A DNA stretch of 64,000 nucleotides, taken from positions 2,542,001 through 2,606,000 of the forward strand of contig NZ_CP020946.1 in assembly GCF_002208115.1 (NCBI RefSeq), read 5' to 3'. This DNA is from Bdellovibrio bacteriovorus. Lineage in GTDB: Bacteria; Bdellovibrionota; Bdellovibrionia; Bdellovibrionales; Bdellovibrionaceae. The notes under the pieces were generated by a model, which saw only the letters and a program-made list of their open reading frames with translations, was not told the origin of the DNA and made no database searches. The translations under genes and the position numbers were made by a program. Below, piece by piece: positions 53,832-62,829 of this stretch. The stretch's first letter is position 1. Each line of letters opens with the position of its first letter.

Positions 53832-53993
53832 ACCTTAAACACAAGCAAAGCCCGGTCCGCCCTGCCCTCAACCAAGACCCCGAAAGAGGTGTCTAAAGAT
53901 TGTTCAGGCGACGAAACAGGGTGATGTTAATTTTTGGAAATTTCTTAAAGAAAATCGTTAACTTTTCCCTCTGAGCAGCCGTTTTAGTATCTG

Positions 53994-56186
53994 ATGAACA
54001 AGCATTTGGGAGGCCTTTTACTGGCCATCACATTACTGACTTCATGCACGGGCCCGCAGCGCGCACCGAGCTCTGTGATGTATGACGATGAACGCGCCAA
54101 CCGCATTCAGGAAATCGACGTCGAACTTTCCCGTTATTGGAACAAAGACTGGAAGTACAATCAGGAGCTATTCCAAAAAGGACAGGAAAACGCAAAGTTT
54201 CGAAAAGACCTCGATCATGCCCATGAAAACTGGCCCTATGTTGAAGCCTTGCTGAAAGAGCGCAACGCCGAGATCAACCAGCTGTCCTCGAAGCTTTACT
54301 TGCGTGAATGGTCGGGCCTGGGTCCGTGGTTTGAGGCCACCTTCCGCCCCCGCCTGTTTGAAAAAGAAGAAGTGCTTAGAATCCGTTCAATGGATGACTT
54401 CAAATTCGGCTCCCAACAGGGCTCCTTCCCGATTGAACATATGTTTTATGGCACCTACATTCTGCGCTTTGAAAACGACTTGCCGGTTGAAAACAGTCCT
54501 TTCCGTGACGAAAGAAGCAACCAGCAGAAAAAATACCTGAAAGCACGACTGGAGTGTGATGGCGACATCATTCATCCTGGCTCATGGATTTTCTCGGGCG
54601 AAAAGCAAAGCCGTGTGTATGAATTCAACTGGTACTACAACCGTGAAAACGGTCAGAAAATAAGAGTGAAATTCACTCCACGTGTGAACTATTGTAAGTT
54701 CTCGTTCCGTGATCCCGACAAGTCCTCAACATGGACCAACGGTCTGCAGCTGGTGGATCTGGGCCGCGTGTCCCAGGAGTGGATCAAGTTGACCAACCAA
54801 ATCGACATCTGCGCCCGTCCCGATGGGAACTTCGGCAACGACGTGACCGCGTTCTTCTGGAAGCAGGACTTCAACTATACAACCTGCCCGCAGACCTTCG
54901 ACAAACTGGTGAATCTGCGTGACCCTTACGTGTCGATCAATCAAAAGATCCTGGCGCTAACGGGCTCACCACTAAGCCGCAGGGACTTCAACAAAAAGAA
55001 TCCACTGGCCGAGCTGGATTTTTCCAAAGCTCCGAAGTTTGACATCATCTGGGTTTCTTCTTTGAACTTCTCGGCGGACTTTTATGGCATGGTGCTGTCC
55101 AGTGCTCTTCGCTATCATGGTCAGCAAGGAACACAGATTCGCATTCTGGTCCCGGAAGTCACTATGACTAAAAAGGACAAGGCGATTCTGGATCGCTTGC
55201 AACAGGGTCTTCCGAACATCAAAGTGCAGTACTATAAATACGTACTGTCTGATGAAAACAACGGCGGCTGGTTTGACAAGTTCCACCGGGTGAATCACAC
55301 GAAACTGATTGTTGGTCATTCCAGCACCAACACCAAAGACAGCTTCCTGATCACCGGGGGCCGCAACATTCGCGATTCTTATATATTTAGTGATACACCT
55401 TTCTATAAGGCGTACAAATACCTGAAGAACTACGGCGATGGCGAAGAGGCTTATGTTTATTATGACGATTTCGAAATCGAAATCCGTGGTTATGCCTTCG
55501 TAAAATCCGTGATGGCCCAGATGCTGTCCTTCTGGATGCGTGATCCAGAAACCCAGCGCCACCGGTCCACAAACATCAACGTGCCTAAAGAAGCCACAGC
55601 AGATCAGGTCATGCGCCTGCGCTCACTTCCTTATGCCGCACCACTGGTTCGTCACATCACTTCGATGCCTTACTTTGACGGCTATCAGTTGGAAAAGTTC
55701 TATATCGACATGATTGATTCAGCCCAATCAGAACTGCTGCTGACCACACCGTACTTCCGCCCGTCCGTGGCAATCAGTGCAGCGTTGGATCGCGCTGTTC
55801 AGCGCAAAGTCAAAGTGAAGATCATCACCCGTATTCATCTGGCTGGTGACGGCACGCCAAAGATCGCCGAAGACGTGAACAAACAAGGCATCAACCGCCA
55901 CCTGAAAAATGTCGAAATTTACGAATGGACCCAACCCAATTCGATCATGCATTCGAAAATTCTGGTGATCGACAAAAAGTTGAGTTTCATCAGCAGCGTT
56001 AACATGAACCGCCGAAGCTTCATCCACGACACTGAAAGCGGCGTATTGATTTTGCACGGCCCCACCGCGCTAGAAATGCGCAAAGAGGCCTTAGACTACA
56101 TCAGCAAAGGCCGCCGCATCACAGCCCAAGAAAAAGTAGGCTGGATCAACTCGACCCTAATCGACTGGGGAGATTCGCTCTTCTAA
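53994..56186 (+). CDS. Phospholipase D-like lipoprotein
   Basis: 730 aa. Lipobox LTSC in MNKHLGGLLLAITLLTSC. A long unknown N-terminal domain (about 340 residues) precedes two PLD halves. The second HKD motif is canonical (HSKILVID, His653). The first reads HTKLIVGHSS (His435) with His instead of the expected Asp, then ITGGRNI. Related enzymes are cardiolipin synthases and nucleases. Surface lipoprotein, perhaps acting on prey phospholipid. Substrate unknown. Confidence 0.9.
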   Translation: MNKHLGGLLLAITLLTSCTGPQRAPSSVMYDDERANRIQEIDVELSRYWNKDWKYNQELFQKGQENAKFRKDLDHAHENWPYVEALLKERNAEINQLSSKLYLREWSGLGPWFEATFRPRLFEKEEVLRIRSMDDFKFGSQQGSFPIEHMFYGTYILRFENDLPVENSPFRDERSNQQKKYLKARLECDGDIIHPGSWIFSGEKQSRVYEFNWYYNRENGQKIRVKFTPRVNYCKFSFRDPDKSSTWTNGLQLVDLGRVSQEWIKLTNQIDICARPDGNFGNDVTAFFWKQDFNYTTCPQTFDKLVNLRDPYVSINQKILALTGSPLSRRDFNKKNPLAELDFSKAPKFDIIWVSSLNFSADFYGMVLSSALRYHGQQGTQIRILVPEVTMTKKDKAILDRLQQGLPNIKVQYYKYVLSDENNGGWFDKFHRVNHTKLIVGHSSTNTKDSFLITGGRNIRDSYIFSDTPFYKAYKYLKNYGDGEEAYVYYDDFEIEIRGYAFVKSVMAQMLSFWMRDPETQRHRSTNINVPKEATADQVMRLRSLPYAAPLVRHITSMPYFDGYQLEKFYIDMIDSAQSELLLTTPYFRPSVAISAALDRAVQRKVKVKIITRIHLAGDGTPKIAEDVNKQGINRHLKNVEIYEWTQPNSIMHSKILVIDKKLSFISSVNMNRRSFIHDTESGVLILHGPTALEMRKEALDYISKGRRITAQEKVGWINSTLIDWGDSLF

Positions 56187-56225
56187 TTCTTTTTTTGAAA
56201 TCGGGATTTGGTTTGAACACGGGGG

Positions 56226-56364
56226 GATTGGGGAAGTCACCGGGCTTTCCCGACACTCCGTCGGCACGGCGTCGTGCCTCGTCGCTTCCCACCTGCGGTG
56301 GGAGGGCCATCCAGGCCCCGCGAAGGCCGACTGCGGTCGGGAAAGCCCGGTGACCTCCCCAATC
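56226..56364. repeat. Large intergenic inverted repeat
   Basis: Arms 56226-56254 and 56336-56364 pair at 28 of 29 positions (core GGTCACCGGGCTTTCC on the right complement). The interior (about 56260-56330) is GC-rich and recurs in reverse complement at 56641-56703. No coding is seen. The whole gap, 56187-56763, is 577 bp without a supported gene. Confidence 0.82.
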
Positions 56365-56640
56365 CGTCTTCGAACGAAATGACTTAAAAAGAAATTAGAG
56401 GAGACGACTGCTCACGCGCGCGAAGTTCCAGGTTCTTACGAATGAAATTGTCGACACATTTCTTTTGACGACGCTTTTACGACGGACTTCCGTTTATCTC
56501 GCGCAGACGTTGATTGTCAGGTTTGGTATTGCCTGCGCTGTCTTTATTTCTGTGGATGAGCTTAGAGACCATTCCAAAGATCCCTACTCTAGAAATTCGA
56601 AGATGATTGCAGGACAGGAAGGACTTGGCTGGCCGAAGGG

Positions 56641-56703
56641 AGACCTTCGCGGGGCCTGGATGGCCCTCCGCCGCAGGCGGAAGCGACGAGGCAGGATGCC
56701 GTG
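56641..56703. repeat. Inverted second copy of the 56.3-kb repeat interior
   Basis: Reverse complement of about 56267-56332 with roughly 90% identity by eye, for example CTTCGCGGGGCCTGGATGGC. The long arms are not shared, so only the loop region is conserved between copies. Confidence 0.72.
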
Positions 56704-56763
56704 TCTCCCGCAGCGCCGGGCAAGGCCTTGCTGGCCTGCAAACCTCGCGCTACGAAGAACTAA

Positions 56764-57663
56764 CTAGTGAAGGGACTCTTTGTGAAGCTTGTCTTTAAGC
56801 TCCTGAACCTCAGGAATGGAAACTTCGTAAGGACGACCACAAACCTGACAAGTCACGTGGACTGGTTCGGATTTTTTGATCATGTCTTCGAAATCTTCCA
56901 CCGTCAAAAGTTCCAAAGCTCGCATCACGCGGTCTTTGGTGCATGGGCAGAAATATTCAACTTCCGGTTTGTGTTCGATTTCTTCAAACGGGATGCCATC
57001 CATGAATGGGGCCACCAATTGTTCGGCAGTGGCGCCGTCCAAAAGCATTTGTGAGATGTTTGGTTTTTTGTCTTCGTAATTTTTCTGGATTCTTTCCACG
57101 ACCGCTTCGTCCACGCCAGGCATGACTTCAATCAGTACGCCGCCGGCAGAACGGACTTTGCCGTAAGTGTCCAGATATACACCCAAAGAAACCAATGATC
57201 GGATTTGGTGGGACTGGTGCAGATAGTGGGCGATGTCCTGCCCGATTTCACCGCTGACCAGTTCAACAGTTCCTTGGAACGGTTGTTTTTGGAATGGCTG
57301 ATGTCGAGCCACACTCAACAAACCGATGCCGATGGCGTCTTTCAAAGACAAACCATTGTCATAATTGGCTGGTTGGTATTGTGGGTTTGCGGTGTAACCA
57401 CGCACGTGTCCGTTGTAGGACGCCTCTGCATAAACACTTCCCAGCGGGCCGTTACCACGGAAAAGCAGGCCGACCATTTGATCGTCCTTCAATTGAGCCG
57501 CCATCAAAAGGGCGCCCACCATGCTGCGGCCCACGGCTACCGTGGCCAAGGGATAAGTGTTTTGCAGACCCTGCATATGTCGAACGACTTCAGTCGCATT
57601 CACTGCGGCAATACGCACAGTCAGATCTTTGGATACGAAGCGATGAACTCGTTCTTTACTCAT
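56764..57663 (-). CDS. hslO: Redox-regulated chaperone Hsp33
   Basis: 299 aa. Holdase turned on by oxidation. The C-terminal zinc switch has CPC (YFCPCTKDR) and CQVC (VTCQVCGRPYEV), as in the family. The N-terminal MSKERVHRFVSKDLTVRIAAV start at 57663 is the family start; the longer 57702 frame overlaps nothing but has no good ribosome-binding site. Fits oxidative stress protection. Confidence 0.95.
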   Translation of the reverse strand: MSKERVHRFVSKDLTVRIAAVNATEVVRHMQGLQNTYPLATVAVGRSMVGALLMAAQLKDDQMVGLLFRGNGPLGSVYAEASYNGHVRGYTANPQYQPANYDNGLSLKDAIGIGLLSVARHQPFQKQPFQGTVELVSGEIGQDIAHYLHQSHQIRSLVSLGVYLDTYGKVRSAGGVLIEVMPGVDEAVVERIQKNYEDKKPNISQMLLDGATAEQLVAPFMDGIPFEEIEHKPEVEYFCPCTKDRVMRALELLTVEDFEDMIKKSEPVHVTCQVCGRPYEVSIPEVQELKDKLHKESLH

Positions 57664-57741
57664 GACAAACTCCCGGACTTTATGGAAAAATGAACCTAAC
57701 AAAGCAAGACCCTAATTTCAAGCAGAAGAGAGCCCCCCGCA

Positions 57742-58233
57742 ATGAAGATCTACGTCTTTAGACACGCCCAGAAAGCCATGGATTTTTCCGGAGACCCCGA
57801 TCTCACGGCCGAGGGACATGCGCAAGCCTCCAAACTGCTCGACAAGGTGCTTAAAGAGGAATTGCCGCGACCGACGGAGCTTTGGGTGTCCCCTAAAAAG
57901 CGCACGCATAGCACCTTCCGCCCCCTGTCCCAGCATCTGGGTCTGCCGCTGATCACCCAGGACGCGCTGCTAGAACAAAAAGGCGACGAAACCCTGAGTG
58001 ATTTTCGTAAACGCATCAGCAAGCTTCTGGAAAATGCCGCCACCAAAACAGATGCGACAATTTTCATGTGCTCCCACTATGACTGGGTGGTTGAAGCCAT
58101 GGGTGTGGCCCCTGCTGATAAAGATCTCTCTGATGCTGAGTTTTCCCACTGGAGTCCCTGCCAGCACGTCGGTTTTCATGTGAATTCCGACGGCGTTTTT
58201 GAATTCATCGAACTAAAAAGGATTCAACTATGA
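57742..58233 (+). CDS. SixA-like histidine phosphatase
   Basis: 163 aa. Histidine phosphatase superfamily: catalytic RHA in FRHAQKAMDF, LTAEGHAQASKLL, an Arg-containing KKRTHSTF segment and late SHYDWVVEA (second His). SixA acts on phospho-His proteins; the substrate here is unknown. Its stop overlaps the FAH gene start (ATGA). Confidence 0.9.
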   Translation: MKIYVFRHAQKAMDFSGDPDLTAEGHAQASKLLDKVLKEELPRPTELWVSPKKRTHSTFRPLSQHLGLPLITQDALLEQKGDETLSDFRKRISKLLENAATKTDATIFMCSHYDWVVEAMGVAPADKDLSDAEFSHWSPCQHVGFHVNSDGVFEFIELKRIQL

Positions 58234-58817
58234 TTCGCAATATCTGGGCTGTCGGCCGTAATTACGCTGAACACGCAAAAGAACTGGGTAACGAGGTTCC
58301 CACCGAACCGATGATCTTTTTGAAGGCCGGAAGCACCGCCACTTTGGCCGCCAAAGAACTGGTTGTGCCGGCTTGGATGAAAGAGGTTCACCACGAGGTG
58401 GAACTGGCGCTGCAGTTTGATGAAAACCTGCAGATTGACGAAGCCTGCATTGCCCTGGATCTGACCGACCGGGACAAGCAAAATCAGTTGAAATCCAAAG
58501 GCCATCCCTGGACGCTGGCCAAAAGCTTCAAGGGCGCCACTCCTCTTTCGGCGTTCTTCCCGGTGGACGATCTGGAAGAGCTGAAGAACCTTGAAATTAT
58601 TCTAAAAATCAACGGGGAAACCCGCCAGATGGGGAACACCAACCAGATGATTTTTTCTCTGGAAAACCTGATCGAATTCGTGCGCCAGCACTTCCCGGTT
58701 GAACCCGGCGACCTGCTTTTGACCGGCACTCCGGCCGGGGTCGGCCCTATTCGCCGTGGCGACGCTCTGGAAGCCGAAATCGTGGGCAAAATGAAACACC
58801 AATGGCTGGCTCGCTAG
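58230..58817 (+). CDS. Fumarylacetoacetate hydrolase family protein
   Basis: 195 aa, the short YcgM/FAHD1-like form. Metal-site and substrate residues are seen in AVGRNYAEHAKEL, EVHHEVELALQF (Glu), GHPWTLAKSFKGATPLS and LLLTGTPAGVGPI. Such enzymes are acylpyruvases or oxaloacetate decarboxylases. Translationally coupled to the phosphatase; no metabolic link is obvious. Confidence 0.93.
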   Translation: MIRNIWAVGRNYAEHAKELGNEVPTEPMIFLKAGSTATLAAKELVVPAWMKEVHHEVELALQFDENLQIDEACIALDLTDRDKQNQLKSKGHPWTLAKSFKGATPLSAFFPVDDLEELKNLEIILKINGETRQMGNTNQMIFSLENLIEFVRQHFPVEPGDLLLTGTPAGVGPIRRGDALEAEIVGKMKHQWLAR

Positions 58818-58923
58818 CCATTTGCGTCAATACCCTGTTTCCACCCCTATTCCCGGAACACTAATCGCTTGAATTTTTATATCCCCGTGAGAATATGCGG
58901 CCCTTCTGTAGAGGTAAAAGCAT

Positions 58924-61872
58924 ATGAACGACATTCAGTCGCAAATTGTCTCCCGTGGTGAAGAGATTCTGAAACGCATGGAAAGCCAATCCAAGGCTTC
59001 CATTTTCTCCAAAGACTTCTGGTATGGCTCCATCATGGAATGGAGCATGAAAAACGAAAAATTCAAAACCAACATGTTCCGTTTCGTGGACGTGCTTCCT
59101 TCCATCAACTCGGGTGATGAAGTCGCGCGCCACTTGAAAGAATACTTCTCTGAAGACGGTGGCACTCTGCCTCCGGTATTCAACGTGGGACTGGGCTTGG
59201 GCTCTTTGGCTCCGGGCCTGATGGCTGGTGCTATCAAAAAGAACGTTATGGGTATGGCAAAAATGTTCATCACTGGTGAAAGCCCGGATGAAGCTTTGCC
59301 GGTTCTTAAAAAAGCCCGCAAAAACAAAATGACCTTCACTGTCGACATTTTGGGTGAAGCGACGCTGTCTGAAAAAGAGGCGCAAGATTACAGCAACAAG
59401 TACATGGAGCTTATCTCCTGGCTGGCGAAAGACGCCGAGAAATGGGACGAAGTTCCGCAAATCGACCGCGATCACGAAGGCGCTTTGCCGAAGGTGAACG
59501 TGTCCGTGAAAATGACGGCACTTTATTCCCAGATCAAAGATGCGGCTTGGGATGAATCCAAAAAAATCCTGAAAGACCGTCTGCGCCCGGTGTTCCGTCT
59601 GGGCATGGAAAAAGGCGTGTTCGTGAATCTGGACATGGAACAGTACTCTGTCAAACACCTGACACTGGAAGTGTTCACAGAGCTGATCAACGAACCTGAA
59701 TTCAAAAATTACAAGTTTTTTGGCATCGTGATTCAGGCTTACCTGCGCGATTCCTTCGAAGACGTCAAATCCCTGACAGAGTTCGCGCAAAAACGCGGCA
59801 CTCCGTTCTGGGTTCGACTTGTTAAGGGAGCCTACTGGGATTACGAAACCATCGAAGCTGAACAGCGTGGCTGGCCGGTGCCGGTTTACACCAACAAGGC
59901 TGAATCCGACGCCAACTACGAGTTGTGCGCGAAGTACCTTCTGGAAAACATCAAATCCATCCGCCCTGCTTTTGCATCCCACAACGTCAGAACTTTGGCG
60001 GCGTGCATGCTTTACGCAGAGAAACTGAACATCCCGAAAGAGGCTTTGGAATTCCAAATGCTTTACGGAATGGCAGAACCCATCAAAAAAACCATCGTGG
60101 ACATGGGCTACCGTATGCGTGAATACGCTCCGGTGGGGGAACTGATCCCAGGCATGGCGTACCTGGTGCGCCGTCTTCTGGAAAACACGTCCAACGAATC
60201 CTGGCTGCGTGGCAAATTCGCCGACAACAAATCCATGGCGGAGCTTTTGAAAGATCCGGCGCAAGGATTGACTCCGACGTCTCCGGTTATTCCGAAAAAA
60301 CCTGGCAAGTTCTATAACGAACCGCTGTTGGATTTCGCAGTGAAGGCTGATCGCGAAAAAATGCAAAAAGCACTGGCTGATGCGAAAGCCTCTTTGCCAG
60401 TGAACGTGAACATCGTGATCAACAACAAAGAACTTCAATCCGGCAAAGTCTTTGACCGTGTGAATCCATCCCAGTCCGATCAGATCGTGGGTAAGATCCA
60501 GATGGCAACAACGGAGCAGGCTGAACAAGCCATGCAAGCAGCGCAAACTGCTTACAAAACCTGGAAGAACGTTCCTTGCGAACAGCGCGCCGCTTTGGTT
60601 GATAAACTTGCTGACATCATGACCCGTGACCGCTTCAAACTGATTGCGACGCAAGTCCTTGAAGTAGGTAAACCATGGGCGGAAGCTGACGGCGATATCG
60701 GCGAAGCGATCGACTTCTGCCGTTACTATGCCCGCCACATGCGCGAGCTGCAAAAACCACTTCGCGTGGGTGGCTTGCCGGGTGAACTGTCCCACTACAT
60801 CTACAAATCCCGTGGTGTGACGGCGGTGATTGCTCCTTGGAACTTCCCTCTGGCGATTCTGGCCGGCATGGTGACTGCGGCGGCTGTTGCGGGCAACACC
60901 GTGGTGATGAAACCTGCAGAGCAGTCCACAGTGGTTGCCTGGGGCTTGATGAAAATGATCCAGGAAGCCGGATTCCCACAAGGCGTGATCAACTTCCTTC
61001 CGGGTTACGGTGAAGAGGTCGGCGAGTACATCGTGAACCACAAGTACACGACCACGATCGCCTTCACAGGTTCCAAAGCCGTGGGCCTGCACATCATGAA
61101 CCGCGCAGCGGTGGTTCAGCCAGGCCAGCAGCACGTCAAACGTTGCATCATCGAGATGGGCGGTAAAAACGCCGTGATCATCGACAACGATGCGGATCTG
61201 GATGAAGCAGTTGATGGCGTGATCTATTCTGCGTTTGGTTTCAGCGGTCAGAAATGTTCTGCTGCCAGCCGCGTGATCGTGCTGGATGAAGTTTACGACC
61301 GTTTCGTGGACCGTCTAGTGGAAACAGCGAAATCCATCGAAATCCACCCGGCTGAAAATCCAAAAGCTTACATGGGTCCAGTTGTCGACAAAGAAGCTTA
61401 CGACCGCATCCTGGGAACGATTGCGGAAGCAGAAAAAAATCACAAACTGCTGTTCAAGGGCTCGGTTCCTGGCGGCGGATTCTTTGCCCCGCCGACAATC
61501 TTTGGTGATGTTCCAGGCGACGCGAAGCTGGCTCAGGCTGAAATCTTCGGCCCGGTGGTGGCTGTGATCCGCGCGAAAAATCTGGATCAGGCGTTGGAAA
61601 TCGCCAACAGCACCGAGTACGCGCTGACGGGCGGTATGTTCTCTAGAAGCCCGGCAAACATCGCTCGCGTGAAAGAAGAACTGGAAGTCGGAAACCTTTA
61701 TGTCAACCGTGGCATCACCGGCGCAATGGTCGACCGTCATCCGTTCGGTGGCTTCAAGATGTCTGGTGTTGGTTCTAAAACCGGCGGCCCGGATTACTTG
61801 AAACAGTACATGGAGCCAGCGTGCGTGACCGAGAACACTCTTCGTCGCGGCTTTGCTCCGGCGGAAGAATAG
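58924..61872 (+). CDS. putA: Bifunctional proline dehydrogenase/P5C dehydrogenase
   Basis: 982 aa. FAD-dependent PRODH barrel in the first 470 residues (TVDILGEA, VNVSVKMTALYSQ, RLVKGAYWDYE, YGMAEPIKK), then an aldehyde dehydrogenase domain with APWNFPLAIL, FTGSKAVGL, EMGGKNAVII and the catalytic Cys in GQKCSAASR. There is no N-terminal ribbon-helix-helix DNA-binding domain, so it is enzymatic only. It oxidises proline to glutamate, fitting growth on prey protein. Confidence 0.96.
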   Translation: MNDIQSQIVSRGEEILKRMESQSKASIFSKDFWYGSIMEWSMKNEKFKTNMFRFVDVLPSINSGDEVARHLKEYFSEDGGTLPPVFNVGLGLGSLAPGLMAGAIKKNVMGMAKMFITGESPDEALPVLKKARKNKMTFTVDILGEATLSEKEAQDYSNKYMELISWLAKDAEKWDEVPQIDRDHEGALPKVNVSVKMTALYSQIKDAAWDESKKILKDRLRPVFRLGMEKGVFVNLDMEQYSVKHLTLEVFTELINEPEFKNYKFFGIVIQAYLRDSFEDVKSLTEFAQKRGTPFWVRLVKGAYWDYETIEAEQRGWPVPVYTNKAESDANYELCAKYLLENIKSIRPAFASHNVRTLAACMLYAEKLNIPKEALEFQMLYGMAEPIKKTIVDMGYRMREYAPVGELIPGMAYLVRRLLENTSNESWLRGKFADNKSMAELLKDPAQGLTPTSPVIPKKPGKFYNEPLLDFAVKADREKMQKALADAKASLPVNVNIVINNKELQSGKVFDRVNPSQSDQIVGKIQMATTEQAEQAMQAAQTAYKTWKNVPCEQRAALVDKLADIMTRDRFKLIATQVLEVGKPWAEADGDIGEAIDFCRYYARHMRELQKPLRVGGLPGELSHYIYKSRGVTAVIAPWNFPLAILAGMVTAAAVAGNTVVMKPAEQSTVVAWGLMKMIQEAGFPQGVINFLPGYGEEVGEYIVNHKYTTTIAFTGSKAVGLHIMNRAAVVQPGQQHVKRCIIEMGGKNAVIIDNDADLDEAVDGVIYSAFGFSGQKCSAASRVIVLDEVYDRFVDRLVETAKSIEIHPAENPKAYMGPVVDKEAYDRILGTIAEAEKNHKLLFKGSVPGGGFFAPPTIFGDVPGDAKLAQAEIFGPVVAVIRAKNLDQALEIANSTEYALTGGMFSRSPANIARVKEELEVGNLYVNRGITGAMVDRHPFGGFKMSGVGSKTGGPDYLKQYMEPACVTENTLRRGFAPAEE

Positions 61873-61899
61873 TTTCCCTTCAATTCAAGAAAACCACCC

Positions 61900-61928
61900 A
61901 AAAGCCCCTGGTCACCCCAGGGGCTTTT
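61900..61928 (+). terminator. Terminator after putA
   Basis: AAAAGCCCCTGG / CCAGGGGCTTTT, a 12-bp perfect stem with a 5-nt loop and a T-run. Confidence 0.95.
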
Positions 61929-62093
61929 TGTTTTTTCCCTTTAGCCCAGCCAGGGAACGCCCATTCTTTAAACACCTTCTGGCAAAGACTTCACGCCCCC
62001 CAGCCTCAATCCCATTCTAAATTTAATAGAGCTGGCCCGGCCCCTGCATTGTTTGCGGTATTGATTTTTAATCCCTCACCACTAAGGATTTAT

Positions 62094-62549
62094 ATGAAGC
62101 ACCTTCTGCTTTTCGCCATCGCTCTCATGCTGACTGTCCCCGCTCAGGCCGTGACATCGGACCGTTTTATTTTTGATTTTCTTGAGCAGACCCAGCGCTC
62201 TTTGAACGTTATCAACAAAGAACGGGCGGCAGAAGGCAAGCGACTGTACTGTGAAGCTCTGAACCAGGAGCAGGTTCTGCTGATTGCAGCCACGGCTTCG
62301 GTCCCCGACATCACCGTCGCGGAGTTCACCAAAACCGTTACCGAAAATCTGAAGTGCTACCCGGTCTTTTTCCCACCGTGGGGCCGCAAGGGTGTTGGTG
62401 GTACACTTTTGAATACCAAAGCTTATGTCATGGATGTTCTGCTTGTTCAGAATGTTCTAAAGTGGATGAACGAAGGCAAAATGCCTTCTCCCGAAACTCC
62501 CCTGATGGAAAGCTATAATCCCGATTTTTTCAAACAGTTCGAACAATAG
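62094..62549 (+). CDS. Small exported protein with Rap1a-like features
   Basis: 151 aa with a signal peptide (MKHLLLFAIALMLTVPAQA). The mature region has two Cys (YCEAL, KCYPV), a helical core and a long TFxDVL-like region (VMDVLLVQNVLKWMNEG). It loosely recalls Tai4/Rap1a-type small periplasmic proteins, but I am not confident. AAGGAT precedes the ATG. Role unknown. Confidence 0.7.
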   Translation: MKHLLLFAIALMLTVPAQAVTSDRFIFDFLEQTQRSLNVINKERAAEGKRLYCEALNQEQVLLIAATASVPDITVAEFTKTVTENLKCYPVFFPPWGRKGVGGTLLNTKAYVMDVLLVQNVLKWMNEGKMPSPETPLMESYNPDFFKQFEQ

Positions 62550-62551
62550 AC

Positions 62552-62580
62552 AAAAAGCCGGCACTCAACGCCGGCTTTTT
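62552..62580. terminator. Bidirectional terminator
   Basis: AAAAAGCCGGC / GCCGGCTTTTT stem with a 7-nt loop, ending the 62094 gene and the minus-strand remnant. Confidence 0.93.
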
Positions 62581-62655
62581 TTATTTAAAGCGGATGTCTT
62601 CTTCAATGCTGTAAGCCGGACTGTAAAAGCAGCTATCGGCGGACGCCGCAAACAC
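62581..62655 (-). pseudogene. Possible 3' remnant of a minus-strand gene
   Basis: A 24-codon open stretch reading VFAASADSCFYSPAYSIEED and ending RFK before TAA, directly against the terminator. An in-frame stop precedes it. It looks like the tail of a deleted gene rather than a full one. The rest of the gap to 62829 shows nothing else. Confidence 0.35.
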
Positions 62656-62829
62656 CTTAAATCAATTTTAATTTACACACGAACTCCAGCCTATCTCAAA
62701 TCAAGACAAGAACCTCCACCCGGGAGCTACCAGATGCGATAAATTGAAGATGAAATTTCTGCGGAGAAAATCGAACACTTCTCGAGAAAGAAAACTCACA
62801 AAAAAGTCCGTGGTTTCCGATAAGAAATC

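Noticed and set aside
56465-56767. 100-codon open frame in the 56-kb gap
   Set aside because: It runs through the inverted repeat copy, ends in Arg-rich low-complexity sequence and has no start signal.
58861-61134. 757-codon open frame antisense to putA
   Set aside because: Fully inside putA, with composition of a wobble-position shadow frame (many His, Phe, Arg) and no recognisable domain.
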